A stretch of DNA of 37,033 bases from a virus: the IMG/VR virus record IMGVR_UViG_3300017917_000358, positions 1 to 37,033 of that record; one strand, given 5' to 3'. The translations under genes and the position numbers were made by a program. This document shows, piece by piece, positions 20,705 through 29,948 of this stretch (positions are counted from its first letter, which is position 1; each line of letters starts with the position of its first letter). The notes under the pieces were generated by a model. It made no database searches, was not told the origin of the DNA, and saw only the letters and a program-made list of their open reading frames with translations.

Positions 20705-22631
20705 ATACCCAACAATCACAGTTACATTTAATTACTTCGTCTATGGCTTCGTTGACGCCATAGTTAGAAGATGTAATTGTGCCACCTGTATATGATGTGT
20801 TGAGGTTAGGTGGCACAAGTTCTTGGTACTCTGAGTCTGCGAGACTGCCCGGAATCATAGGAGAACCAGTTTCTTCTGGAGTACCAGGACCGGTCGGGAT
20901 AATCGGGCCTACTACAACAGGATCTGTACAGTTTGGTACAGTTAGCATATTTCCATAAATAGTGGATGAATTTGCTACTTGATTGACGACATAAAAAGTA
21001 TCATCAACTTGATTATAATAACCATTTGGTAAAGGAACTTCAACACTACCATCTACTATAACTGCCAGTAAGCTAGGAGTAGTATATGGTCCGCAATTTG
21101 TGTCAGCAGGAACACCTGCTAACGGATTTGCTAATGGCACAGTACCGTTAGCTTGAAGAATCTTAGCTGCCACAGGATTCAATTTATCAGGTATGTTATT
21201 GTCTAATTGTATACCTGCTCTTTCTAAACGATCTTGGTTGCGTTCTTGTCTCATTTGTGCGACTAAACTTTGTCCACCGATCGTATCCCAATTACTAATA
21301 GCCTCTAATGTGGGCGCTTGCATGTGTGGCAATGTGTTTTTAGATAAGCTAGGTATAGCGTCTACAAATCCAATTAATGTTATTGGATACTGAGATAAGA
21401 ATTCATCCTTGGGATCGGGTACAGGAGGAAATGCAGTATATCGTGTTCTCTGTTCAATATTCAATTGAACACCTGTTGAATTCCACATGATGTTCAATAA
21501 ATTAACATTTAAGTTACCTGTAGAATAGATAGCACTTATTTCAGTATTAGCTTGGTCAATATAAGCTTGCACAACATCATTCATCGGTGAAGGCCAACCC
21601 GCAGTTCCAGCGATCACTGCACCAACACTGCGATACGTATCGCCGGTAGTATTAGCTCCACCGGTGGCAATTGCGCCGCCTGCAGTTACTGCTAATGTCG
21701 CAGTAGGTGGTGCTTGCACAGTAATAGTTTCTACTGGTGGCGCATTGCCACCAGTCAATGAAGGAGCATTGTTATTTGAACTGTTTGTAACAGTCATGTA
21801 TTTGTACGGTCCACCATTGTTAATGTTAAACCCAGTAACTCTACCAAATGTTCCGCCACTCTGAGAAGCTGCATCATTGTCATTTGTTCCTATACCAGCA
21901 ACTGAAACTGTTGCCCCGCAGTTGTTAGGTGATAATGTTACTGTTGGCGCAGGTGCAGTACCACGACCATAGCCACCTCCCAAATCACCCAATGATATAG
22001 TTACTGTATAATACAAGTCATCTATTCTCGGTTGACATGTTGGATTGGTTGTAGGTGTTCCTGTACCACATTGTAAGTATGGATTAACTGGATCTACTGC
22101 CGGGTAATTAGGGTTGGATGCGTTAGCTATATATTGCTGTACGTTCACATAATAGGGATTCGTAACAATAGTGCAATACGCCTTTTCCCATGTTACAGCT
22201 AAGAACAGTTGATTATAAATGTTAGATAGCTTTGTAGTCTGTAATGTTTGTATAGCACTTTGAATTCTAGACCACGGATAAGGAAGACCAGACATTGACC
22301 CGAACAAGTCAGACATTGTATATGTCCCTTTGGGGCCTGTACCAAGTGCTGCTAGATTTAACCCAGCAGTGTTTAGTGCTTCGTTAGTTGGTACTCCTGT
22401 ACCGTTAACTTGAGATAGACCTTTTGTTGTTTCTAAGTTCGGCACAATTTGTGCAAACTGTTCTATATTCGTTTTACTTAGATTACGAATCTGTTGCATT
22501 GATGCCGAGAACGCGCCTGCAGCTACAGCAACATCAGGCGGTAAAATATTTTGTAAATATGCACCGAAGCCTTCTGCTGCAACTTGTATGTTTAATCCAG
22601 ATCCGGGTGTTGTTCCTGTGTCTTGTGCCAT
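20700..22631 (-). CDS. Large virion-type protein, low-complexity centre (643 aa)
   Basis: The N-terminal 190 residues contain helical and ordered segments (GFGAYLQNILPPDVAVAAGA, later SRIQSAIQTLQTTKLSNIYN). Residues about 215-330 are rich in Gly, Thr, Asn and Pro, like a flexible beta-rich linker (GGGYGRGTAPAPTVTLSPNN). The C-terminus ends in CNCDCW. Coupled to the 579-aa gene (2-nt gap, ribosome site AAGGTGG) and near a PAAR gene, it is probably a tail or baseplate component. No family is recognised. Confidence 0.65.
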   Translation of the reverse strand: MAQDTGTTPGSGLNIQVAAEGFGAYLQNILPPDVAVAAGAFSASMQQIRNLSKTNIEQFAQIVPNLETTKGLSQVNGTGVPTNEALNTAGLNLAALGTGPKGTYTMSDLFGSMSGLPYPWSRIQSAIQTLQTTKLSNIYNQLFLAVTWEKAYCTIVTNPYYVNVQQYIANASNPNYPAVDPVNPYLQCGTGTPTTNPTCQPRIDDLYYTVTISLGDLGGGYGRGTAPAPTVTLSPNNCGATVSVAGIGTNDNDAASQSGGTFGRVTGFNINNGGPYKYMTVTNSSNNNAPSLTGGNAPPVETITVQAPPTATLAVTAGGAIATGGANTTGDTYRSVGAVIAGTAGWPSPMNDVVQAYIDQANTEISAIYSTGNLNVNLLNIMWNSTGVQLNIEQRTRYTAFPPVPDPKDEFLSQYPITLIGFVDAIPSLSKNTLPHMQAPTLEAISNWDTIGGQSLVAQMRQERNQDRLERAGIQLDNNIPDKLNPVAAKILQANGTVPLANPLAGVPADTNCGPYTTPSLLAVIVDGSVEVPLPNGYYNQVDDTFYVVNQVANSSTIYGNMLTVPNCTDPVVVGPIIPTGPGTPEETGSPMIPGSLADSEYQELVPPNLNTSYTGGTITSSNYGVNEAIDEVIKCNCDCWVS

Positions 22632-22633
22632 GA

Positions 22634-24373
22634 TTATCCACCTTGCCCTGGTCGCTTAGTCACGTTTTGATTATACCAATCCATGATTGCTTGATTATTA
22701 TCGTCGCCGGGATTAGTTATTAGAAACTCTATGTTATTCGCCTTCATGTATTCACGAACTATTTTTCTACCTTCTGCGAGGTCTAATTGTTTCCATGCAT
22801 ATAATTCAGGTGATATCCAACTTGACGAACTCTCATCCCAAACCCATCCTGGTTTTGGTGGATTTACTTTATCTAACGGTACTGTCTGAGTAGTTCCTCC
22901 ACCTGTAGTAAATACCGGTGATACTGTAGCACTAGATACATTATATGATTGAGTTGTTATAGCAGCAGGTCTGGTACTAAGAACTGGTGGAGTACCTGGC
23001 AACGGTTGCGGACCAACTTGACCTACAACTGCCGGTGATGTTAATGTTGGATTGACACTACCAGTACCATATATAGGATAATATGTCTTACTGTTCGTTG
23101 GTAAGTTAGGTTGTGAATTATATAGAGGTACTGTCAGTGACTGATAACTGTTAGGGAACAGTTTCTTTGGATTCAACAAATCTGCAAGAGATTCTAATCC
23201 TTTTGTCTTACAGTTAAGAGGTATAAGAATATCAGTTAAGTCAACCCCTACAATAATTAAAAATGCACCGTATATTTTCTGTTCTTGTTCTACTGTTATA
23301 GGTGCTGTGTTATCAATTATGCTTTGAATTTCTTCAGTAGTCAACCCACTAGATAACAGTGCTAAAGTTAATGAAGGTGTTATTGCATTAAATTCTCGTA
23401 TTGTCTGTAACAACACTGACGGTAATCCAAATGTAGAAATCTTCTTTAAGTCAATTGCCTTACCTAATGCTATCAAATCATCACCGAACGGTTTGAGTGC
23501 TAAATTTACACCTGCAACATCTGCACTTATCAAATCATTCATGTTACTGTATGTGCCTTGCAAGAAACCTTTAGATGCATCCATTGCAAATATTGCACTA
23601 TTAGTATATTCTACAAAGCTAGAACCAGTTATGAATGATGAACAGAAATCTTTATAGTAAACAAACGGAGCAGTCTGTTCCCCGTTCCAGTTAAATTCGT
23701 TCCATGCTTGTAATGCAATTAATCTGACATAGCCCCACTGAGTAACTCCATTACTACTGTTATATGGGTTCCATGCGGCTCGTAGTGCTGTTGTAGGACT
23801 TCCGTTGTTTGACGGGCCGGTCCAATCATATGTATACGGTTTGCTATTTCCCAAAGCCGGAATAGACACGCCGTAGAAAATGTTACCTTGAACAACAGCA
23901 GTTCCTAAATTTAGAGAAGATAGTACAGTGAAAGATCCTATACTAGACGTTTCAATTTGCCAATAGCCATTGTAACCTTGCGGATCAGTAATGCTAGGTG
24001 AAGTAACTCCGCTGATTCGTATAAATGATCCCACTGGAAACTGTAGTATAGTTCCAGTGCCATGTGTAACGGTAAAACGAGTTATATCAGAAGTGATACT
24101 AACTGTTGCTATACTGCTAGTAGCAGAGCCGATGCTGATTAAATTATCATATACAGGATCAGTTACGACTCCTCGGTTGTAAGCATCGTTTATTGACCAT
24201 GTCAATAGTCTCAGACAAGTGTTCTGTACAACTGAGCCAAACGTGTAAGATTCATACGTTTTGCTTTGTCCCATGTGGGCAGCAGCAACCGGATTAATAT
24301 TAAGACCAGTATTCTGTAATAATGATCCTAAAACGTTTACACCTAGTGGGCTTTGTTTACCTGTGTCTGCCAT
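22634..24373 (-). CDS. Large virion-type protein (579 aa)
   Basis: The N-terminus (GVNVLGSLLQNTGLNINPVA) echoes the start of the 643-aa protein. Residues about 75-165 form a beta-rich block (VSITSDITRFTVTHGTGTIL and FIRISGVTSP) like a small beta-sandwich. The middle is helical (LLQTIREFNAITPSLTLALL, ITVEQEQKIYGAFLIIVGVD). A Pro/Thr/Val-rich linker follows at about 440-500. It lies between the 643-aa gene and PAAR, which suggests a baseplate or tail-tip protein. Function is not recognised. Confidence 0.65.
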   Translation of the reverse strand: MADTGKQSPLGVNVLGSLLQNTGLNINPVAAAHMGQSKTYESYTFGSVVQNTCLRLLTWSINDAYNRGVVTDPVYDNLISIGSATSSIATVSITSDITRFTVTHGTGTILQFPVGSFIRISGVTSPSITDPQGYNGYWQIETSSIGSFTVLSSLNLGTAVVQGNIFYGVSIPALGNSKPYTYDWTGPSNNGSPTTALRAAWNPYNSSNGVTQWGYVRLIALQAWNEFNWNGEQTAPFVYYKDFCSSFITGSSFVEYTNSAIFAMDASKGFLQGTYSNMNDLISADVAGVNLALKPFGDDLIALGKAIDLKKISTFGLPSVLLQTIREFNAITPSLTLALLSSGLTTEEIQSIIDNTAPITVEQEQKIYGAFLIIVGVDLTDILIPLNCKTKGLESLADLLNPKKLFPNSYQSLTVPLYNSQPNLPTNSKTYYPIYGTGSVNPTLTSPAVVGQVGPQPLPGTPPVLSTRPAAITTQSYNVSSATVSPVFTTGGGTTQTVPLDKVNPPKPGWVWDESSSSWISPELYAWKQLDLAEGRKIVREYMKANNIEFLITNPGDDNNQAIMDWYNQNVTKRPGQGG

Positions 24374-24378
24374 TTTAT

Positions 24379-24660
24379 TTACGGTACAAATACATCAGAA
24401 CTACCTTCAACGATACTGTGACCGCAACTGTTTCCTGATCCTACTTTAAGAACTTGACTACCTTCAGCAATTACAGTATCGCTTGCTGAGGTTGTAGTAG
24501 CTGCTCTATGCTGGTCTGTACGCTTACCATACGGACCGTGATTTGATATTTGACTTACATGTAAGCCGACAGGGATGCCATTGGCAAACACGGTGCCTGC
24601 ACCGCGCATAATTTTGCCACCCATTTGATTTGCATCACCTTGTCTGCTTAACTGTGCCAT
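24379..24660 (-). CDS. PAAR-domain spike-tip protein (93 aa)
   Basis: Short protein with the PAAR pattern: VFANGIPVGLHVSQISNHGP, KVGSGNSCGHSIVEGSSDVF near the end, and the usual GS-rich beta turns and His/Cys metal candidates. PAAR proteins sharpen the tip of phage and type VI secretion spikes. The ribosome site AGGATAAT precedes the ATG. It adjoins the two large tail-type genes, which fits a baseplate cluster. Confidence 0.82.
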   Translation of the reverse strand: MAQLSRQGDANQMGGKIMRGAGTVFANGIPVGLHVSQISNHGPYGKRTDQHRAATTTSASDTVIAEGSQVLKVGSGNSCGHSIVEGSSDVFVP

Positions 24661-24661
24661 A

Positions 24662-24970
24662 TTATCCTAGAATTAATTTCTTGTCTGGTACTTTAATACC
24701 AGTAGTTGCTTCCAAATACTTCATTCTTACAGAATCATCTGTAATTGCATGGATAGCAACACTATTAGTATTTAGCTTGAATTCTTCCTTAGGATCTGCG
24801 GTAAATACGCTAGGGATCATTTGCATACCTTGTTGGGTAGGTGCAATAGATACGGGTTCTTCTAAGATGATCCAATCACCACCTGATTGCTTTACTTTAG
24901 CAATTAATTCTTCGCCTGAGTTGAGTTTAAATGTATATACTTGGTCTGGTTTCAGTGCTAGTTGTGTCAT
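24662..24970 (-). CDS. Small Sm-like-barrel candidate (102 aa)
   Basis: The first 45 residues (YTFKLNSGEELIAKV, then DWIILEEPVSIAP) have the strand pattern of an Sm/Lsm-like small barrel, which I recall in T4-like marine phages with unknown role. The start shares bases with the stop of the glutaredoxin gene (TAATG). RNA binding or a structural role is possible; neither is shown by the sequence. Confidence 0.6.
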   Translation of the reverse strand: MTQLALKPDQVYTFKLNSGEELIAKVKQSGGDWIILEEPVSIAPTQQGMQMIPSVFTADPKEEFKLNTNSVAIHAITDDSVRMKYLEATTGIKVPDKKLILG

Positions 24971-25200
24971 TATGCGCTTTCTGTTAGTTTCTGTCTTAAT
25001 TCATTAAATCCACCAATCAATTCACCTTCTAGAATGATTTGCGGTACTGTACGTGCTGTAGGAATAGCTTCCAGTAGTTCTTCTTTAGTCCAGCCATCTC
25101 CGATCTTACGTTCTTCAAATTGAATACCTTTGCTATTCAATAATGCCTTTGCTTGATCGCAATAGGGACAATGATACTTACTCCATACTATAGTTGTCAT
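24970..25200 (-). CDS. grx: Glutaredoxin (76 aa)
   Basis: The active site is CPYC in WSKYHCPYCDQAKALL (around residues 12-15), with TVPQI (cis-Pro, around 53-57) and GGFNEL near the end that bind glutathione. The length is typical of phage glutaredoxins. It likely reduces the ribonucleotide reductase whose small-subunit gene lies 11 nt upstream. The ribosome site is AAAGGAAATAAT. Confidence 0.95.
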   Translation of the reverse strand: MTTIVWSKYHCPYCDQAKALLNSKGIQFEERKIGDGWTKEELLEAIPTARTVPQIILEGELIGGFNELRQKLTESA

Positions 25201-25211
25201 ATTATTTCCTT

Positions 25212-26312
25212 TTAAATATTTGGTAATTCTTCGTAGTCAAGTGCATCGCTCATAACACCGATTACATAGTTTGTAGATTCATTTTCTTGCAGTGCTGTTT
25301 GTTTCTTGCTTGTATCACTATGCTTGTTGAACCATGGGATAGGCGTTGTCTTTGGTGCAGGGTTGTTATATCTGATGCCGATCTGTTTCAATGCATCATT
25401 GGCAGTATAATCAACAAAGTCTTTCAAAACAGTTGCATTCAAACCAATAACAGGGCCTAGCTTAAACAAATAGTCTGCCCATTCTTTTTCTTCACGAATA
25501 ACATCCATGTACATATTGTATACTTCTTGTTCGCATTCAAGCTTGACTTTAGCAAAGCGACTATCTTCCTTGACTACTTGATTAATCAAATAAGCTGTCC
25601 AGCCCTTGTGTAGTAATTCGTCTTGTAGAATCAAGCTGATGATGTTGCCGTTGCCGATAAAGATTTTGTTCTCAACCATTGCTAGACTTGTAGCGAATGA
25701 CACCATGAAGCGGAAGGCTTCTAGTGCGTAACTAGCATTCAATGCTAACCAAATCGCTTTAATATGTTCTTCTTCAGTAACCTTTTCACCCAACTCTTTG
25801 CGACAGTTAACTAAGTGTAAATCATCGTAATACTTACCAACACTGCTAGCCATATCAACAATCTCTTGTGTATCATGGATGGTGTTGAACACTTCCTTAG
25901 GCACGTTGTAGATATTGCGAATGATGTGACTATAACTGCGACTATGAATGTTAGTCTCAAAGAATGTCCAGTTGTAGACAAGTGCCTCTAGTTCAGGAAG
26001 GCTTACCACTGGTGTAAAGATTTGACTAGGACCGCGACCTTGCAAACTATCTAGTGCAGTTTGTCGTAGTAAGTTACTAGTAAAGATATGCTTGATAGCA
26101 TCACTAGCATCTTTAAAGTCACTAGCATCTTTAGTCAAAGATATTTCTTCAGGGACCCAAAAGAAACCACGTGCTGTAGTTTCAAAGTCTGCAATCTTTT
26201 TATACTTTACTTCTTCAAAACGCTGAATGGTAACTGGACCTGCAGGGTCTAGGAACATTTTGCGATTTAGATAATCTGTTTTTGTTTTTAAATTGTATTG
26301 TTTCTTACTCAT
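25212..26312 (-). CDS. nrdB: Class I ribonucleotide reductase small subunit (366 aa)
   Basis: Di-iron radical subunit. The metal-ligand regions are visible: LDSLQGRG (Asp), FETNIHSRSY (Glu, His and the radical Tyr), ALEAFRFMVSF (Glu) and LQDELLHKG (Glu, His). Compared with the E. coli SETIHSRSY, there is an extra Asn between the ligand Glu and His, so the Glu-His spacing is one residue longer. The C-terminal tail (DALDYEELPNI) would dock to NrdA. It is 3 nt downstream of iscA in one transcript. Confidence 0.96.
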   Translation of the reverse strand: MSKKQYNLKTKTDYLNRKMFLDPAGPVTIQRFEEVKYKKIADFETTARGFFWVPEEISLTKDASDFKDASDAIKHIFTSNLLRQTALDSLQGRGPSQIFTPVVSLPELEALVYNWTFFETNIHSRSYSHIIRNIYNVPKEVFNTIHDTQEIVDMASSVGKYYDDLHLVNCRKELGEKVTEEEHIKAIWLALNASYALEAFRFMVSFATSLAMVENKIFIGNGNIISLILQDELLHKGWTAYLINQVVKEDSRFAKVKLECEQEVYNMYMDVIREEKEWADYLFKLGPVIGLNATVLKDFVDYTANDALKQIGIRYNNPAPKTTPIPWFNKHSDTSKKQTALQENESTNYVIGVMSDALDYEELPNI

Positions 26313-26315
26313 AAT

Positions 26316-26636
26316 TTATACCCTAAAACTCTCCCCACACCCACAACGATCACGTTCATTGGGATTTTTAAATTCAAATCCTTCGTTTAGACCGTTACGT
26401 ACATAATCAATTGTCATACCTTGTAAATATGGGCATGACTTGGGGTCTATGTAAATATTACACCCCATGCATTCAATCTTTGTGTCAGAATCGTTTTCTT
26501 TATCTACGTATTCTAGCACATATGCAAGGCCACTGCAACCGGTAGTTTTAACGGCGACCTTGATGCCCAATCCCTTTTCTCTTCGGGTCAGTTGTTGTTT
26601 TATTTTGTTAGCCGCCTTTTCTGTCAGATAAATCAT
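26316..26636 (-). CDS. iscA: Iron-sulfur carrier of the IscA/HesB family (106 aa)
   Basis: It has the conserved Cys pattern: GCSGLAY (around residues 34-40) and C-terminal RCGCGESF with CGC. The length is typical. It overlaps iscU by 29 nt, a sign of tight coupling. The family carries or inserts Fe-S clusters or iron. Its place between nrdA and nrdB is unusual. Confidence 0.95.
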   Translation of the reverse strand: MIYLTEKAANKIKQQLTRREKGLGIKVAVKTTGCSGLAYVLEYVDKENDSDTKIECMGCNIYIDPKSCPYLQGMTIDYVRNGLNEGFEFKNPNERDRCGCGESFRV

Positions 26637-27012
26637 GTTTTTTCTTATAATCTTCTACTGCGGCTTTGATAGCATCCTCTGCTAAGATACTGCAATGTAT
26701 CTTTACAGGAGGCAATGCTAGTTCTTCTGCAATCTGACTGTTTTTTAATGACGCTGCCTCGTCAATAGTTTTTCCCTTGACCCATTCAGTAACAAGGCTA
26801 CTAGATGCGATAGCAGAACCGCATCCATATGTTTTAAACCTAGCATCAGTGATAATCCCAGTAGTGTTATCTACTTTGATTTGTAATTTCATTACGTCTC
26901 CGCATGCAGGAGCACCGACCATGCCAGTGCCTACGTCAGTGTCACCTTTATCAAATGACCCCACGTTGCGTGGATTCTCGTAATGATCTATTACCTTTTC
27001 ACTGTAACTCAT
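26608..27012 (-). CDS. iscU: Iron-sulfur scaffold IscU (134 aa)
   Basis: The three Cys motifs of the scaffold are present: GAPACGDVM (with the conserved Asp), YGCGSAIASSSL, and PPVKIHCSILAEDAI, which includes an HSP70-contact-type PPVK. The length is typical (about 128). No IscS or HscA is in the window, so the host would supply sulfur. ATG overlaps the nrdA stop (ATGA). Confidence 0.96.
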   Translation of the reverse strand: MSYSEKVIDHYENPRNVGSFDKGDTDVGTGMVGAPACGDVMKLQIKVDNTTGIITDARFKTYGCGSAIASSSLVTEWVKGKTIDEAASLKNSQIAEELALPPVKIHCSILAEDAIKAAVEDYKKKHDLSDRKGG

Positions 27013-29324
27013 AGTTTACATGCCTCACAATCTTCTTGGTCGTCAAAGTCAATAACTTCTAGTGGTTGTTGTGTTTCTTCTTGTTGCTTACTACCTGCTT
27101 TATTAATCAAGCTATAGTAGAACGTCTTGATTCCCCACAGTTGACTTTGCATTAAGTTCTTGGCGATCAATGTTGTAGGAACTTTACGTTCAGGGAAATG
27201 TGCAGGATTGTAGAACGTGTTAGTTGAAATACTTTGGTCTACATAGGCTTGTAGAACTGCGGATGTTTTCAAATATGCATCGCAATCTTTTTGATCCCAC
27301 ATTAACTGATACTTGTTCTTCAACTTGTGATACTCGGGTACAACTTGTACGAATGATCCTGCTTTACTCTCTTTAACAGAAATTAAACTCATTGGCATTT
27401 CAATACCGTTTGTACTATTGATAACAACACTAGATGATTCTACAGGTGCAATTGCCATTTGAGTAGCGTTTCTGACACCATAGCTACGCATCATTGCACG
27501 TAGACCTTCCCAGTTTAATTCAGGAGTGAAGTCTGCTAATTCGTTAACACCCTTTGCTCTGCGCTCCCAAGGGAAGATGCCTTGACCATAATATGTTTTA
27601 TCGCTGTTATCACAACGACCGCGCTCTTGTGCTAACTCAACACTTGATTCAGTCAAGTAATATGCTTGATGCTCCATCCAAGATTTAACTTCTTGAAGTG
27701 CATCTTTGTCACCATACTTGAAGCCACGTTTTGCATGCCAATAAGCTAGGTTAGTAACACCGATACCCAATGGACGAATCTCGTCATTACTTAATTTAGA
27801 CTGAATGCTAAGAAAGTCTTGATAATCCAGGATGTTGTTGAGAGAGCGGTGGAGAATACGACAAGCCCTACGCATATCTTCAGGATTGCGGAAAGCGCCC
27901 CAGTTAATGGACCCGAGGGTACATAGTGCAATGCGTCCATCAGCATCGTCCAAACGTTTAAAGGATTTAGTAGGTAAGAGAATTTCACAGCAGAGATTAC
28001 TTTGGTAAATTGTATGGTACTCAGGGTCAAATGGACCTTGATTCATTACGTTGTCAATGAATACTAGATATATACGTCCAGTGTCAGTTCGTTCTTTGAG
28101 AATACCGCTTTTAAAAACTTCTTCAGCAGCCATTGACTTTTTACGCAAGCCTTGAGTTTTTTCATACTTGACATAAAGTTCTTCAAATAATTCGGTGTTT
28201 GAATAGAAAGCCTCATATAAATCTGGTACTTCGTTGGGGTCAAAGAAAGTTATGTTTTCTTTGTTTTTGAATCGTCTCCAGAAGAAAGCCGACAGCACAA
28301 CCCCATAATCCATATGACGGACTCGGGTTTCTTCTGTTCCTTGGTTGTTCTTAAGGACAATAAGATCATCAAACTGATGATGCCAAATGGGATAAAAAAC
28401 TGTAGCACTAGCATTACGAATACCTCCTTGACTGCAACTACGTAGGTCACCAAACCACTTCTTCAAGAAAGGAATCATTCCAGTGTGCATGATTTCGCCA
28501 CCGCGAATAGGTGAACCTAATGGGCGTAGACGTCCAATCTCTAAGCCGATACCAGCACGTTTGCTAGCATACTTGGCCATCATCTCGCCACTAGCAAAAA
28601 TAGAATCAAGGTCGTCATCGCTACGGATAAGAACGCAACTAGAAAACTGTTTAGTTGGAGTGCCAAGCCCAGCCAGCACAGGAGTAGGAAGAGTGAAAAG
28701 ACCATCACTGGCAGCATTATAGTATTCTTTAATATAACGCATACGTGCTGCCAAAGGCTCTTCTTTGTGGAAAATTGTTGCGGCAGCGACCATGTATCTG
28801 ACTTGTGGTGTTTCATAGATTTCTTTTGTAGAACGATTACGAACAAGATATTTCTCAATCAGTTGCTCAATGGCAGCGTAACTGTATTGTTCGTCCTTAG
28901 CATGGTCAATGAACGTATCCATCTTATTCCATTCTTCTTCTGTATACCAATCTAACAATTCTTTGGTATACAAGCCCACTTCAACGTTTCGTTTTACGAT
29001 AGAATATAAGCTGGGAGGAGTATATTGACCGTATACGTCTTTACGTAGCATAGACAAACGTTGTTTGCCGGCTACATATTGATAATTAGTGTGGCCAACG
29101 TCTGGGTTATTCTCAACGTCAATCAAATCTACAATAGCACGTAGAGTAATCTCGTCAATCTGACGGGTAGAAATACCATCATAAAAATGCAATTGGCTCT
29201 TAATTTCTACCATAGACGGACTGACATCAGCTATTCCTTTACATATTTTTGCAACTTGGGCTTGCCATTTTTCAATCGTTAGTGGCTCTTTAGATCCATT
29301 TCTTTTTATAACGTCAATTTTCAT
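27009..29324 (-). CDS. nrdA: Class Ia ribonucleotide reductase large subunit (771 aa)
   Basis: The N-terminal ATP-cone (DVIKRNGSKEPLTIEKWQ) is followed by the 10-stranded barrel. Key residues are the redox Cys in FSSCVLIRS, the catalytic NLCCE, the partner Cys in IALCTLGSINWG, the radical-transfer Tyr pair in KTFYYS, and the C-terminal CEAC for glutaredoxin. The length is typical (761 in E. coli). It opens the nrdA-iscU-iscA-nrdB-grx series, with coupled starts. Confidence 0.97.
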   Translation of the reverse strand: MKIDVIKRNGSKEPLTIEKWQAQVAKICKGIADVSPSMVEIKSQLHFYDGISTRQIDEITLRAIVDLIDVENNPDVGHTNYQYVAGKQRLSMLRKDVYGQYTPPSLYSIVKRNVEVGLYTKELLDWYTEEEWNKMDTFIDHAKDEQYSYAAIEQLIEKYLVRNRSTKEIYETPQVRYMVAAATIFHKEEPLAARMRYIKEYYNAASDGLFTLPTPVLAGLGTPTKQFSSCVLIRSDDDLDSIFASGEMMAKYASKRAGIGLEIGRLRPLGSPIRGGEIMHTGMIPFLKKWFGDLRSCSQGGIRNASATVFYPIWHHQFDDLIVLKNNQGTEETRVRHMDYGVVLSAFFWRRFKNKENITFFDPNEVPDLYEAFYSNTELFEELYVKYEKTQGLRKKSMAAEEVFKSGILKERTDTGRIYLVFIDNVMNQGPFDPEYHTIYQSNLCCEILLPTKSFKRLDDADGRIALCTLGSINWGAFRNPEDMRRACRILHRSLNNILDYQDFLSIQSKLSNDEIRPLGIGVTNLAYWHAKRGFKYGDKDALQEVKSWMEHQAYYLTESSVELAQERGRCDNSDKTYYGQGIFPWERRAKGVNELADFTPELNWEGLRAMMRSYGVRNATQMAIAPVESSSVVINSTNGIEMPMSLISVKESKAGSFVQVVPEYHKLKNKYQLMWDQKDCDAYLKTSAVLQAYVDQSISTNTFYNPAHFPERKVPTTLIAKNLMQSQLWGIKTFYYSLINKAGSKQQEETQQPLEVIDFDDQEDCEACKL

Positions 29325-29325
29325 A

Positions 29326-29760
29326 TTATATCTTCTTCTTTAGTTCTTGTATGTATAGGGTATCTGTAAATTTAAATTCTTGTAGATTGTTATTTAACAC
29401 CGTGTCAGGCCAGTAATTCATCACATATTTTGCGTTGTCTACCAAGACTAAGGCAACATCTTCGTTATTATCGTCGGTTCCTAAACGAAAGTCAATGTCA
29501 TCTACACCCAATAATAGTAGAGTATATATCATTCCCAATCCACGGGCGATTTGGCAATACTCGTTGTCATTCAACAAGTCCCAAGGGCCGGGCCAAACAG
29601 GAAGATCAATTGGGTGTAAATAGTGGGTGACCAATGGTGCTCGTTGCCACCATTTATCTACTTCTATACATTTAGTTTGTGTATCTGCTTCAACTAGTGA
29701 AGTTCTTAGATCGTACCAGCTTTTCAGTCTAGTATCGTAGTTTAATTGAAATACATTCAT
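29326..29760 (-). CDS. Conserved T4-like phage protein (144 aa)
   Basis: The segment WWQRAPLVTHYLHPIDLPVW and then PGPWDLLNDNEYCQIARGLG is a block I recall from marine T4-like phages (unknown role). The C-terminal half has VALVLVDNAKYVMNYWP. ATG at 29760 was chosen; a longer start at 29781 would overlap the upstream gene's end. It sits between a zinc-type protein and nrdA and overlaps neither. Confidence 0.72.
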   Translation of the reverse strand: MNVFQLNYDTRLKSWYDLRTSLVEADTQTKCIEVDKWWQRAPLVTHYLHPIDLPVWPGPWDLLNDNEYCQIARGLGMIYTLLLLGVDDIDFRLGTDDNNEDVALVLVDNAKYVMNYWPDTVLNNNLQEFKFTDTLYIQELKKKI

Positions 29761-29774
29761 CACGAATGTACTTA

Positions 29775-29948
29775 TCACCACTTGTTAAGAGGACAAACTT
29801 CTTGTTGCTCTGATGTTAATACAGAGATGTTCTTGTCACATAATTGACAATGAGGTGATGGTTCTGGGATATTATTTTCACATACTACGCAAATGCTTAT
29901 GCGTTTAGCTTGTTCTGTTGGATTTATGTTGTTACCTAAAATAGTCAT
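29775..29948 (-). CDS. Zinc-finger-like small protein (57 aa)
   Basis: Two Cys pairs, CVVC (20-23) and CQLC (34-37), spaced like a zinc ribbon, plus one Cys near the C-terminus. ATG at 29948 overlaps the stop of the first LamG-like gene by 4 nt, a sign of coupling. It could assist tail assembly or act as a regulator; unknown. Confidence 0.7.
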   Translation of the reverse strand: MTILGNNINPTEQAKRISICVVCENNIPEPSPHCQLCDKNISVLTSEQQEVCPLNKW

